This document shows, piece after piece, positions 36,184 through 44,050 of a stretch of 64,000 nt of DNA. The stretch comes from Halanaerobium sp. MA284_MarDTE_T2. Lineage in GTDB: Bacteria > Bacillota > Halanaerobiia > Halanaerobiales > Halanaerobiaceae. Both the position numbers and the translations under genes were made by a program. Location: assembly GCF_003337245.1 (NCBI RefSeq), contig NZ_QPJE01000004.1, positions 1-64,000 on the forward strand, read 5' to 3'. The first letter of the stretch is position 1, and each line of letters opens with the position of its first letter. The notes below the pieces were generated by a model. The model was not told where the DNA came from, made no database searches, and was given only the letters and a program-made list of their open reading frames with translations.

Positions 36184-37121
36184 TGAATGATTATCAGATG
36201 ATGGTAGATGCCTATAAAGATGCAGGGGGAGAGGATGTTTTTTCTGACAGTGATGTGGCTCATATAGTTTTGGAACGGGATAAAATTCTTGGTCAGCATA
36301 CTGTTGAAGGTCTTAATGTTCAGGCTGAAAAGACCGCTGAAGATACTGTTAAAGTATTTGTAACAGTTGAAAGTGGTTATAAAATAAAAAATCCAGTCCA
36401 CATGTGTTTTGGTGTTCTGCCAGAAGAAGGAAGACAGAAAATTGATATGAATGTACATGTAAAAGAAAATGCACATGTTGAGGTTAGAGCAGACTGCATT
36501 TTTCCCAATGCTGTTAAAGTAGAGCATATTATGGATGCTGTTATTAATATAGATCCACATGGATCTTACATCTATAAAGAACATCATTTTCATGGGGATA
36601 ATGGTGGTGTGGAAGTAATTGCCAGATCAGATATAAATGTTAAGTCCGATGGGAAGCTGACAACAAAATTTGATCTTTTGAAAGGAAGGGTTGGGAAAAT
36701 AGATTTTGATTATGAAGCTGAACTTGCAGATAATGCAGCTGTTGAGATGTTGGCCAGAATAAGTGGTCAGAAAGATGATTTTATCAAAATTCGGGAAGCT
36801 GGTCATTTAAACGGAAAAAATTCCAGGGGTGTACTTGATTCTAAAATTGCATTAAAAGATAGTGGTGAGGCAGAAATATATAATGAACTAACAGCAGGAG
36901 CAGCTGGAGCAATGGGACATGTTGACTGTACAGAGATTATTAAGGATAAAGCTGTAGCAAGAGCAGTTCCAATTGTAGAAGTTAGTCATCCGGAAGCTAA
37001 GGTTACTCATGAAGCAGCTATTGGAAGTGTGGACAGTACACAGCTGCAGACACTGATGGCCAGAGGACTTGACGAAAGGGAAGCATCAGAGATCATTATT
37101 CAGGGGCTGCTAAATGATTAA
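36183..37121 (+). CDS. SufB-like scaffold of a minimal SUF Fe-S system
   Basis: 312 residues, a short SufB/SufD-type beta-helix protein. HVDCTEIIKDKAVARAVPIVE holds the Cys equivalent to the conserved C-terminal SufB Cys, and VSHPEAKVTHEAAIGSVDS with RGLDEREASEIIIQG is the family C-terminal block. Length is about two-thirds of E. coli SufB, as in the SmsB type. It shares one base with the ATPase stop. It builds Fe-S clusters in the cytoplasm with its ATPase partner. Confidence 0.88.
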   Translation: MNDYQMMVDAYKDAGGEDVFSDSDVAHIVLERDKILGQHTVEGLNVQAEKTAEDTVKVFVTVESGYKIKNPVHMCFGVLPEEGRQKIDMNVHVKENAHVEVRADCIFPNAVKVEHIMDAVINIDPHGSYIYKEHHFHGDNGGVEVIARSDINVKSDGKLTTKFDLLKGRVGKIDFDYEAELADNAAVEMLARISGQKDDFIKIREAGHLNGKNSRGVLDSKIALKDSGEAEIYNELTAGAAGAMGHVDCTEIIKDKAVARAVPIVEVSHPEAKVTHEAAIGSVDSTQLQTLMARGLDEREASEIIIQGLLND

Positions 37122-37145
37122 TAGTTTTTATGGGGGTGATTAAAG

Positions 37146-38108
37146 TTGGAAAACATTTTATCTGCAAAAAAAATGATAATTTTTCTGCTGTTTATAATAT
37201 TGATAACATCATCGTTTTTTTGCAGTGTGCAGGCAGTACAGAAGGTAACCGTTCAGTCACCTCCAATTCCAGCAGCAGTACCATTTTTGTGGATGGAAAA
37301 AGAGGATAAACTTAATGGAGTAATTGATTTAGAGTTAAATATTTCTTCAGATCACAGCAGAGGAGTTGCACTACTGGCAAAAAATGAAATAGATTTTCTT
37401 GTAACTGGTGCCAATGTTGGTGCAAAAATTTACAATCAGGGTATTGATTTAAAAATGCTAAATATTAACACATGGGGTATAGATTATCTATTAACCCGTG
37501 GATTTAAAGCAGAAAGCTGGGAAGACTTGAAAGGGAAATCAGTTGGTGTACTGCTCAAAGGAGGGCCACTTGATTTTTTGGTCCGCTATCTGCTGCAGGA
37601 AAATGGAATCAGCCTAGATGAGGTAAATCTTGTCTACAGACCACTTCCTGGTGCAGCAAAATACTTTTTGGCAGGAAATCTGGATGCAGTAGTCCTTCCT
37701 GAACCACTGGTAACAGTAACATCTGCAAAATCAGATAATATACATATTTCTCTAGATATACAAAAAGAATGGGAGAAGATACATGGTGATAGGAGAATAC
37801 CTTTTGTAGGATTATTTGTAAGCGGTAAATTTGAAAGTAAAAATAAAGCAGTAACTGAAATAATTAATGAAGTTTACAGACAGGGAATTGAATGGGTTAA
37901 TGAAAATCCTGGAGAAGCTGCTGAACTTGCTTCAAAATATTTTAGTATGCCGGCAGAAGTTATAGAGAAATCTTTCAGCAGAATAAATCTTAACATTTAT
38001 GCTAAATCTGAAAGCAGAAAACTTACTGATCGTTATTTCCAAAAAATCCTTCAGATGTACCCTGATATGATTGGCGGAAGGATGCCAAATGAAGAATTTT
38101 ATTACTAA
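37146..38108 (+). CDS. ABC importer substrate-binding protein (NMT1/TauA-like)
   Basis: 320 residues with a signal sequence (about 8-31). The body has the class II binding fold: SPPIPAAVPFLWMEKEDKL, LLAKNEIDFLVTGANVGAKI, WEDLKGKSVGVLLKGGPLDF and GNLDAVVLPEPLVT, as in nitrate/taurine/thiamine-precursor importers. Substrate is not predictable from sequence alone. It starts at TTG with GGGGGTGA upstream, 24 bases after the sufB-like gene, so it may be in the same transcript. Confidence 0.85.
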   Translation: MENILSAKKMIIFLLFIILITSSFFCSVQAVQKVTVQSPPIPAAVPFLWMEKEDKLNGVIDLELNISSDHSRGVALLAKNEIDFLVTGANVGAKIYNQGIDLKMLNINTWGIDYLLTRGFKAESWEDLKGKSVGVLLKGGPLDFLVRYLLQENGISLDEVNLVYRPLPGAAKYFLAGNLDAVVLPEPLVTVTSAKSDNIHISLDIQKEWEKIHGDRRIPFVGLFVSGKFESKNKAVTEIINEVYRQGIEWVNENPGEAAELASKYFSMPAEVIEKSFSRINLNIYAKSESRKLTDRYFQKILQMYPDMIGGRMPNEEFYY

Positions 38109-38844
38109 ACCTTTCTGGATTGTTCTGCTGTTGTTTTTACTGTGCTGGAATCAGCTGGCAGCACATTTTAACACCTTAATTTTACCTTCACCTGCTGAAA
38201 CTCTGGCTGAACTAAATTCTATTATTCAAAATGGAGTTCTTGCAAAAAGCTTATTTATAACATTTAAAAGAACTTTTATTGGTTATCTGGCAGCAGTTAT
38301 AACAGGTTTTGTACTTGCAGTGATATTAAAGAAATTTAATTTTTTGAGTAGGGCTTTAAGGCCTTTTATAACAATTATCCAGGCGGCTCCACCGGTTGTA
38401 TGGATTGCACTGGCCGTAGTGTGGTTTGGAGTTGCAGAAGACCTGACACCAATATTTTTAATATTTATAGTTTCTATGCCTGTTATTTTTGTTAACATAT
38501 TTCAGGGAATAGATAGTATAGATTATGGTCTTATTGAAATGGCAGAAGCTTATTCCACGCCAAAATATAAAATTTTTAGAGATATCTATCTCCCGGGGAT
38601 TTTGCCTTCAACAGTTTCTGCATTGAGTATTGCATTTTCTTTTGCCTGGAAGTCATCTGTTTTTGCAGAGTTTATTGGTTCTTCCAGTGGAATTGGTTAT
38701 CGGATAAGTATGGCAAACAGCAATCTTAAGACAGCTGAATTATTTGCCTGGACAGTCGTACTGGTAGTGTTTATGCTTTTTGTGGAGTATTACCTGCTGG
38801 AAAGACTAAAGCAAAAAGTCAGCAGGTGGAGATATGAAAAATAA
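38089..38844 (+). CDS. ABC importer permease
   Basis: About 251 residues with six membrane helices. The EAA loop reads MAEAYSTPKYKIFRDIYLPGILPS, the contact to the ATPase, as in TauC/SsuC-type permeases. It overlaps the binding-protein gene by 20 bases. The ATG at 38089 has GGAAGG about 8 bases upstream and is preferred over an in-frame TTG at 38071. The ATPase gene overlaps its 3' end by 11 bases. Confidence 0.88.
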   Translation: MKNFITKPFWIVLLLFLLCWNQLAAHFNTLILPSPAETLAELNSIIQNGVLAKSLFITFKRTFIGYLAAVITGFVLAVILKKFNFLSRALRPFITIIQAAPPVVWIALAVVWFGVAEDLTPIFLIFIVSMPVIFVNIFQGIDSIDYGLIEMAEAYSTPKYKIFRDIYLPGILPSTVSALSIAFSFAWKSSVFAEFIGSSSGIGYRISMANSNLKTAELFAWTVVLVVFMLFVEYYLLERLKQKVSRWRYEK

Positions 38845-39607
38845 AATATTAAAACTAAAAAATGTAAGTAAAAGTTATGATAATTATTCGGTGCTGAAAA
38901 AATTGAATATGGAATTATATGCAGGGGAAATAACATGTCTGCTCGGCCCTTCGGGAAGTGGAAAAACAACTATTTTTAGAATCGCATCAGGCTTAGAAAA
39001 AGCAGACTCTGGAGAGATTATTAAAGATAATACAATGCGGTTAGGGTATGTATTTCAGGAACCAAGGCTGCTTCCTTGGAAGACAGTATCGGGAAATCTT
39101 GCTTTTATACAGCAAAATTTTTTGCAGGAGGAAAAAGCAGCTAAACTGCGGAAAATTCTGCTTGATATGGCAGGTTTAAAGAAGTTTAAAGATAATTATC
39201 CCCACGAACTTTCAGGCGGAATGAAACAGAGGCTTGAACTAATTAGAGCATTTTCTATTATACCTGATCTGGTATTTATGGATGAACCATTTAAATCTCT
39301 CGATACAAAAACTAAATACAATCTGCGTAAGCTTATAACTGTAATACATCAGGAAAGTTCTATAAGCATTTTTTTGATAACTCACGATCCTGAGGAAGCA
39401 GTTCTTCTGGCAGATAAAATATATATTCTTGCCGGTGGAGGAAAAGGGATTAAAGAAAAAATAACAATAGATAAAGACAGGCAGGAAAGAAAACTTTCTG
39501 ACCCTTATATTTATGGTATTCAGGAAAAAATTCTTAATACTTTTACAGGTCTTGTTAAAGACCTTGATTTAAAAAGAGAAGTAATTAGATCATCTTTCAA
39601 AAAATAG
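38834..39607 (+). CDS. ABC importer ATPase
   Basis: 257 residues. Walker A GPSGSGKTTIFR, Q-loop YVFQEPRLLPW, signature LSGGMKQRLELIRAFSI, Walker B LVFMDEPFKSLD and H-loop LITHDPEEA are all intact, as in TauB/SsuB. It completes the importer encoded by the two genes before it. Dihydrolipoyl dehydrogenase starts 11 bases after its stop and is likely co-transcribed. Confidence 0.9.
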   Translation: MKNKILKLKNVSKSYDNYSVLKKLNMELYAGEITCLLGPSGSGKTTIFRIASGLEKADSGEIIKDNTMRLGYVFQEPRLLPWKTVSGNLAFIQQNFLQEEKAAKLRKILLDMAGLKKFKDNYPHELSGGMKQRLELIRAFSIIPDLVFMDEPFKSLDTKTKYNLRKLITVIHQESSISIFLITHDPEEAVLLADKIYILAGGGKGIKEKITIDKDRQERKLSDPYIYGIQEKILNTFTGLVKDLDLKREVIRSSFKK

Positions 39608-39618
39608 GAGCTGATAAA

Positions 39619-41025
39619 ATGTCAGAAAAAAAATATGAATTAGCCGTTGTTGGTGGTGGACCTGGTGGTTATGTTGCAGCAATTAAAGCCGGTCAGATGG
39701 GAAAAGATGTTCTCTTAATAGAAAAAGAAGCTATTGGAGGCACCTGCCTCAACTGGGGTTGTATACCAACAAAAGCATTTGTTAGGTCAGCTGAAGTTTT
39801 TGCTGATATTAAAGATGCTTCCAGCTTTGGAATAAATGTAGATGGTGCTGAAGTTGATTTTCCAAAAGTTGTAGCAAGAAAAGATAAAATTGTGAGCAGG
39901 CTGGTAAAAGGTGTGGAGCATCTTCTTGAGGCCAATAATGTTGATACTGCTGAAGGAGAAGCTTCATTTGTAGATAAAAACCATCTTTCTGTTAAAAACA
40001 GTGATGGAGAAAAGATTATAGAAGCTGAGAATATTATTATTGCAACCGGTTCTCAGGCATCCAATTTACCGATTCCTGGTGCAGATCTGGATGGAATACT
40101 TGACAGCAGAACTGCACTCAGTATGGAAGAGCTTCCTGATAGTTTAATTGTTGTTGGTGGTGGAATTATTGGAATGGAATTTGCGTTTATCTTTAATAAT
40201 TTTGGAGTAGATGTAACTGTATTAGAATATTTAGATCAGCTTGTGACAGGTGTTGACACTGAAATAGCAGAAGAATTAAATAAATCTGCCAGGAGAAGAA
40301 GAATAACCGTCAAAACAGGTGCAGAAGTTGAGGAAATAAAAAAATCTGACGGTGAATATGAAGTTATTTTTTCTCAGAAAGATAAAAAGAAAATGGTCTC
40401 CGGTGAAAGAGTTCTTATGGCAGTTGGAAGAAAACCCTATCATAAAGGTTTAAATCTGGACAAAGTAGGTGTTGAGACTGAGGAGAGGCGTGGTGGAATT
40501 ATTGTAGATGATTATCTTAGGACAAATATAGATAATATTTATGCTATTGGAGATGTGACAGACAAAATTCTGCTTGCACATGTTGCATCACATCAGGGAA
40601 TAATAGCTGTAGAAAATATCTTTGCTGAAAAACATAAGATGAATTATGATGCTGTTCCAGGAGCAATATTTACTTCACCGGAAGTGGCAACAGTGGGATT
40701 AAGTGAAGAAGAAGCAGCAGAAAAAGGAATTGATTATAAAGTTGGAAGGTTTCCATTTGCAGCCAGTGGAAAGGTTATGGCAATGGGAGAAAGAGAGGGT
40801 AAAGTTAAGATAATTGCTGAAAAAAATACAGAGAAAGTAATTGGTGCAGCTATAATAGGTATAGAGGCAACTGATTTAATTGCTGAGCTGACACTTGCAG
40901 TTAATTCCGGACTAAAAATTGAAGCACTGGCAGAAACTATTCATGCTCATCCTACCACTGCAGAAGTAATTCATGAAGCTGCACTTGATATGCTGGGTGG
41001 AGCCATACATTACAAGGCAAGATAG
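39619..41025 (+). CDS. lpdA: Dihydrolipoyl dehydrogenase
   Basis: 468 residues, full length. GGGPGGYVAAIKAGQMG binds FAD, GGTCLNWGCIP holds the redox disulfide, VVGGGIIGMEFAFIF binds NAD, and AETIHAHPTTAEVIHEA contains the His-Glu catalytic pair. It reoxidises dihydrolipoamide. No pyruvate dehydrogenase E1/E2 or glycine-cleavage gene is adjacent; it follows an ABC importer instead. AGGAG precedes the ATG. Confidence 0.92.
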   Translation: MSEKKYELAVVGGGPGGYVAAIKAGQMGKDVLLIEKEAIGGTCLNWGCIPTKAFVRSAEVFADIKDASSFGINVDGAEVDFPKVVARKDKIVSRLVKGVEHLLEANNVDTAEGEASFVDKNHLSVKNSDGEKIIEAENIIIATGSQASNLPIPGADLDGILDSRTALSMEELPDSLIVVGGGIIGMEFAFIFNNFGVDVTVLEYLDQLVTGVDTEIAEELNKSARRRRITVKTGAEVEEIKKSDGEYEVIFSQKDKKKMVSGERVLMAVGRKPYHKGLNLDKVGVETEERRGGIIVDDYLRTNIDNIYAIGDVTDKILLAHVASHQGIIAVENIFAEKHKMNYDAVPGAIFTSPEVATVGLSEEEAAEKGIDYKVGRFPFAASGKVMAMGEREGKVKIIAEKNTEKVIGAAIIGIEATDLIAELTLAVNSGLKIEALAETIHAHPTTAEVIHEAALDMLGGAIHYKAR

Positions 41026-41110
41026 CAGGCGTTTTTTAAAGTAAAATTTGTAATTTAAAATTAAAAAAGTAATTACTGAAGGAGCTTAACCCTGTTATGT
41101 GCCTATTTAT

Positions 41111-41139
41111 TTGACATTAATATGGGAAAAATATATAAT
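41111..41139 (+). promoter_or_regulatory. Near-consensus promoter of the encapsulin operon
   Basis: TTGACA (41111-41116), 17-base spacer, TATAAT (41134-41139). It lies 48 bases upstream of the encapsulated ferritin start and matches the sigma-A consensus at all 12 positions, implying strong basal expression. Confidence 0.88.
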
Positions 41140-41187
41140 GTAAATGTTAAGTGTTTAGATAAACTTATACGGAAAGGGGAGGTAAAT

Positions 41188-41553
41188 ATGAGCGGAGAAT
41201 ATCATGAACCACTTGAAAAATTGACACCTGAGGCAGTGGAGTATCACAGGATAATTAAAAGTGTGATCGAAGAAATGGAAGCTATAGATTGGTACAATCA
41301 ACGTGCTGTAGCTACAGATGATCCAGAAGTACAGGCTATTGTTGAACACAACCGTGATGAGGAAATTGAACACGCATGTATGGGCCTGGAATGGCTGCGC
41401 CGAAATAGTCCTGTCTGGGATGAAATGTTGAGGACTTTTCTTTTTCAAACTGCAAAGATAACAGAAATTGAAGAAGATGGTGAAGTTGAAGAGGCTGAAA
41501 ATGTATCAGGTGATGGTTCACTAGGTCTCGGCAATATGAGAGGAGGCGAATAG
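41188..41553 (+). CDS. Encapsulated ferritin (EncFtn) cargo protein
   Basis: 121 residues. A two-helix ferritin-like unit with VIEEMEAIDWYNQRAVATDD and NRDEEIEHACMGLEWLRR supplies the Glu and ExxH metal ligands of the ferroxidase site that forms at the dimer interface. The C terminus, DGSLGLGNMRGGE, is an encapsulin targeting peptide after an acidic linker. It oxidises ferrous iron for storage in the shell. GGGGAGG precedes the ATG. The shell gene follows 2 bases later. Confidence 0.92.
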   Translation: MSGEYHEPLEKLTPEAVEYHRIIKSVIEEMEAIDWYNQRAVATDDPEVQAIVEHNRDEEIEHACMGLEWLRRNSPVWDEMLRTFLFQTAKITEIEEDGEVEEAENVSGDGSLGLGNMRGGE

Positions 41554-41555
41554 TA

Positions 41556-42356
41556 ATGAATGTATTAAAACGTTCATTAGCTCCATTCCCTGCAGAAGCA
41601 TGGGATTTTTTGGATGAAGAGGCAAAAGAAGTTCTGGAATTAAAATTAAAAGCCAGAAAAATTGTAGGTTTTAAAGGTCCTTTTGGTCTTGATCTATCTG
41701 CAATAAATACAGGTCGTTTTGCACCAATGGGAGTAGAAGATGTTGAGGGTGTTACCTATGCATCTCGCGAAGTACTGCCCCTTGTAGAAATAAAAGTTCC
41801 ATTTAAAATGAAATTGACTGAAATAGAAGCTCTTGCCCGTGGTGCTGAAGATGTAGAAACTGACCCACTGCTGGAAGCAGCAAAAAAACTTGCCAAAGCT
41901 GAAAATAAGGCTGTATTTTTTGGACTTGAAAAGGCAGGAATAACCGGTATTCTGGAAGCATCAGAATATAGTGAGGTAAGTCTATCAGGTGGAGAAAAAG
42001 AAATGATTACAGGTCTGCTTAAAGCACTGTCACTATTTGAAGAAAATGGTGTTGGTGGAGATAAAAGGCTTTTATTAGGACCTGAATTATATTCTCTTCT
42101 TTATGAACTTGATGACAAAGGCTATCCACTAAAACGAAAAGTTGAGGAAATGGTGGAAAATGGTGCCCTGTTAGTACCTGATCTTGGCAATAGAGGTCTG
42201 CTTGTTTCTGAACGAGGTGGAGATTTCGAATTAACAGTTGGTCAGGATATTTCACTTGGATATACTGGATATGAAGGTGATGAAGTAGAATTGTTCTTCT
42301 TAGAAACTTTCACCTTTAGAGTCAATGGTCCTGAAGCAGCTGTAGTTTTAAAATAA
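41556..42356 (+). CDS. Family 1 encapsulin shell protein
   Basis: 266 residues with the HK97-type capsid fold. The N-terminal LKRSLAPFPAEAWDFLDEEA helix binds cargo peptides; AARKIVGFKGP-type and LGYTGYEGDEVELFFLETFTF blocks match encapsulins of the Thermotoga kind. It self-assembles into an icosahedral compartment around the EncFtn cargo encoded immediately upstream. AGGAGGCG precedes the ATG. Confidence 0.93.
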   Translation: MNVLKRSLAPFPAEAWDFLDEEAKEVLELKLKARKIVGFKGPFGLDLSAINTGRFAPMGVEDVEGVTYASREVLPLVEIKVPFKMKLTEIEALARGAEDVETDPLLEAAKKLAKAENKAVFFGLEKAGITGILEASEYSEVSLSGGEKEMITGLLKALSLFEENGVGGDKRLLLGPELYSLLYELDDKGYPLKRKVEEMVENGALLVPDLGNRGLLVSERGGDFELTVGQDISLGYTGYEGDEVELFFLETFTFRVNGPEAAVVLK

Positions 42357-42367
42357 ATTTAAGTGTT

Positions 42368-42395
42368 AAAATACCGCCATATGGCGGTATTTTAT
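42368..42395 (+). terminator. Terminator of the encapsulin operon
   Basis: AAAATACCGCC (42368-42378) pairs perfectly with GGCGGTATTTT (42383-42393), followed by ATTG. The symmetry would also terminate weakly on the other strand. Confidence 0.9.
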
Positions 42396-42473
42396 TGTTG
42401 GAATAGCGAACATTTGTATACATAATAACCTATATAAAATGAAGTAGGAAAAGTTCAGGAAGCTGCAGAAAAG

Positions 42474-42593
42474 GTGAGGAGAGAAAACCAGAGAATAAAA
42501 GGATTGTTAAGTTTTAAAGAGAGCAGTTTAAATAGGGTTTATGTGGGAAAAATACTGGGAAAATTTGATGAAAATATCTGGAAAAAATATTAA
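42474..42593 (+). other. Short ORF, possible gene remnant
   Basis: The frame from GTG 42474 reads VRRENQRIKGLLSFKESSLN and ends GKFDENIWKKY at a TAA. It continues open back to about 42439 without a start codon. It looks like the C-terminal end of a lost protein, but no family is recognised. The remaining part of the 374-base gap 42357-42730 holds the terminator and a small tandem repeat. Confidence 0.25.
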
Positions 42594-42625
42594 GCAGGTT
42601 TTAGCTAATATATATAGAAATACAT

Positions 42626-42665
42626 ATAGTAATCAGTAATTAATAATAGTAATCAGTAATTAATA
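42626..42665 (+). repeat. Two tandem copies of a 20-base unit
   Basis: ATAGTAATCAGTAATTAATA occurs twice in direct, exact succession (42626-42645 and 42646-42665), upstream of the UDP-GlcNAc 2-epimerase gene. It is too short and AT-rich to be a CRISPR. Confidence 0.8.
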
Positions 42666-42730
42666 AAAATAAAATAAGTATAAATTTAGAGAAACTATTT
42701 TTTGTAATACAGAAGATGAGGAATGATTAT

Positions 42731-43885
42731 ATGCAGAAAAAGAAAATTATGGCTGTTTTTGGAACAAGGCCTGAGGCAATAAAGATGGCCCCGGTAATAA
42801 AAGAATTGAAAAAACAGCATGAATTTGAAGTTTTAGTTACAGCAACAGCACAGCACCGTGAAATGCTCGATCAGGTGCTTGATCTTTTTTCAATAAAAGT
42901 AGATTATGATCTGGACATTATGAAAAAAAATCAGACTTTATCTGATATTACAATACGTGTTTTATCAGAAATCGAGATTATTCTTGAACAGGAAAAACCA
43001 GATTTAATTTTGGTGCATGGTGATACTTCTTCAACATTTGTTGGGGCTCTGGCATCATTTTATCATCAGATTGAGGTGGCCCATGTTGAAGCAGGATTAA
43101 GAACTCATAATAAATATTCACCATATCCTGAAGAAATTAATAGAAGACTTACAGCTGTACTGGCAGATATACATTTTGCTCCCACCAGAACTGCAGCAAA
43201 AAATCTTCTGTTAGAAAATGTTGCAGAGGAGAAAATTTTTGTAACAGGAAATACAGTAATTGATGCACTTTATGATACTGCAGACAAAAAATATAATTTT
43301 AGTGATAAAAACTTGAATAAAATTGATTTTAAAAATAAAAAAATTTTGTTATTAACAGCACACCGCAGAGAAAATCTGGGTAAAGGAATGGAAAATATAT
43401 TTAGGGCTGTTCTCCATCTAACAGAAAAATATGATAATGTAGAAGCTGTATTTCCAGTTCATTTAAATCCTTCAGTGAGGGAATTAAGCAGTTCAATACT
43501 GGAAGGCAAAAAAAATATTCACCTTATTGAACCTCTGGATTATCTGCCTTTTGTAAATTTAATGGATCGATCATACTTGATACTTACAGATTCAGGGGGC
43601 ATACAGGAGGAAGCTCCATCACTTGGGAAACCGGTACTGGTTTTAAGAGATACGACAGAAAGGCCTGAAGCACTTAAAGCCAGGACAGTTATCAAAACAG
43701 GAACTGATTATTATAAAATTATGGAAACAGCATCAAAGCTAATAGAAAATGAGGATGATTATAAAAATACCTGCGAAAAAATGAATCCATATGGGGATGG
43801 AAATTCCGCAGTAAGAATAAGCGATTTTTTAAAATATTATTATGGATATTCTGATAAACTGCCTGACGAATTTGAATCTCTGTAG
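42731..43885 (+). CDS. wecB: UDP-N-acetylglucosamine 2-epimerase (non-hydrolysing)
   Basis: 384 residues, normal length. AVFGTRPEAIKMAPVIKEL is the N-terminal signature; LILVHGDTSSTFVGALASF, VAHVEAGLRT, TAHRRENLG and LTDSGGIQEEAPSLGKPVLVLRDTTERPEA-type blocks (last residues about 285-320) complete the fold. It interconverts UDP-GlcNAc and UDP-ManNAc for surface polysaccharide. The ATG at 42731 has GAGGA 8 bases upstream; an earlier ATG at 42716 overlaps that site. Monocistronic. Confidence 0.9.
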   Translation: MQKKKIMAVFGTRPEAIKMAPVIKELKKQHEFEVLVTATAQHREMLDQVLDLFSIKVDYDLDIMKKNQTLSDITIRVLSEIEIILEQEKPDLILVHGDTSSTFVGALASFYHQIEVAHVEAGLRTHNKYSPYPEEINRRLTAVLADIHFAPTRTAAKNLLLENVAEEKIFVTGNTVIDALYDTADKKYNFSDKNLNKIDFKNKKILLLTAHRRENLGKGMENIFRAVLHLTEKYDNVEAVFPVHLNPSVRELSSSILEGKKNIHLIEPLDYLPFVNLMDRSYLILTDSGGIQEEAPSLGKPVLVLRDTTERPEALKARTVIKTGTDYYKIMETASKLIENEDDYKNTCEKMNPYGDGNSAVRISDFLKYYYGYSDKLPDEFESL

Positions 43886-44050
43886 ATGAATTTTAAAGAA
43901 CTTTGATTATGTAATATATTTTCAGCAAAAACACAGTCTTAAAATATCTAAAACAAATATTTTCCAGTATAAAGCAGGATTTTCCGTTAATTTATTTAAT
44001 ACTATAAGTGGAGGAGTTTCGATTATAAGGAAGTAAAGGAGGTAATAAAG

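Noticed and set aside
39619-41025. Pyruvate dehydrogenase or glycine-cleavage operon
   Set aside because: Only the dihydrolipoyl dehydrogenase gene is present; E1, E2 and gcv genes are not in the window.
42626-42665. CRISPR-like repeat
   Set aside because: Two directly adjoining 20-base units with no spacer and no cas genes; it is a simple tandem duplication.
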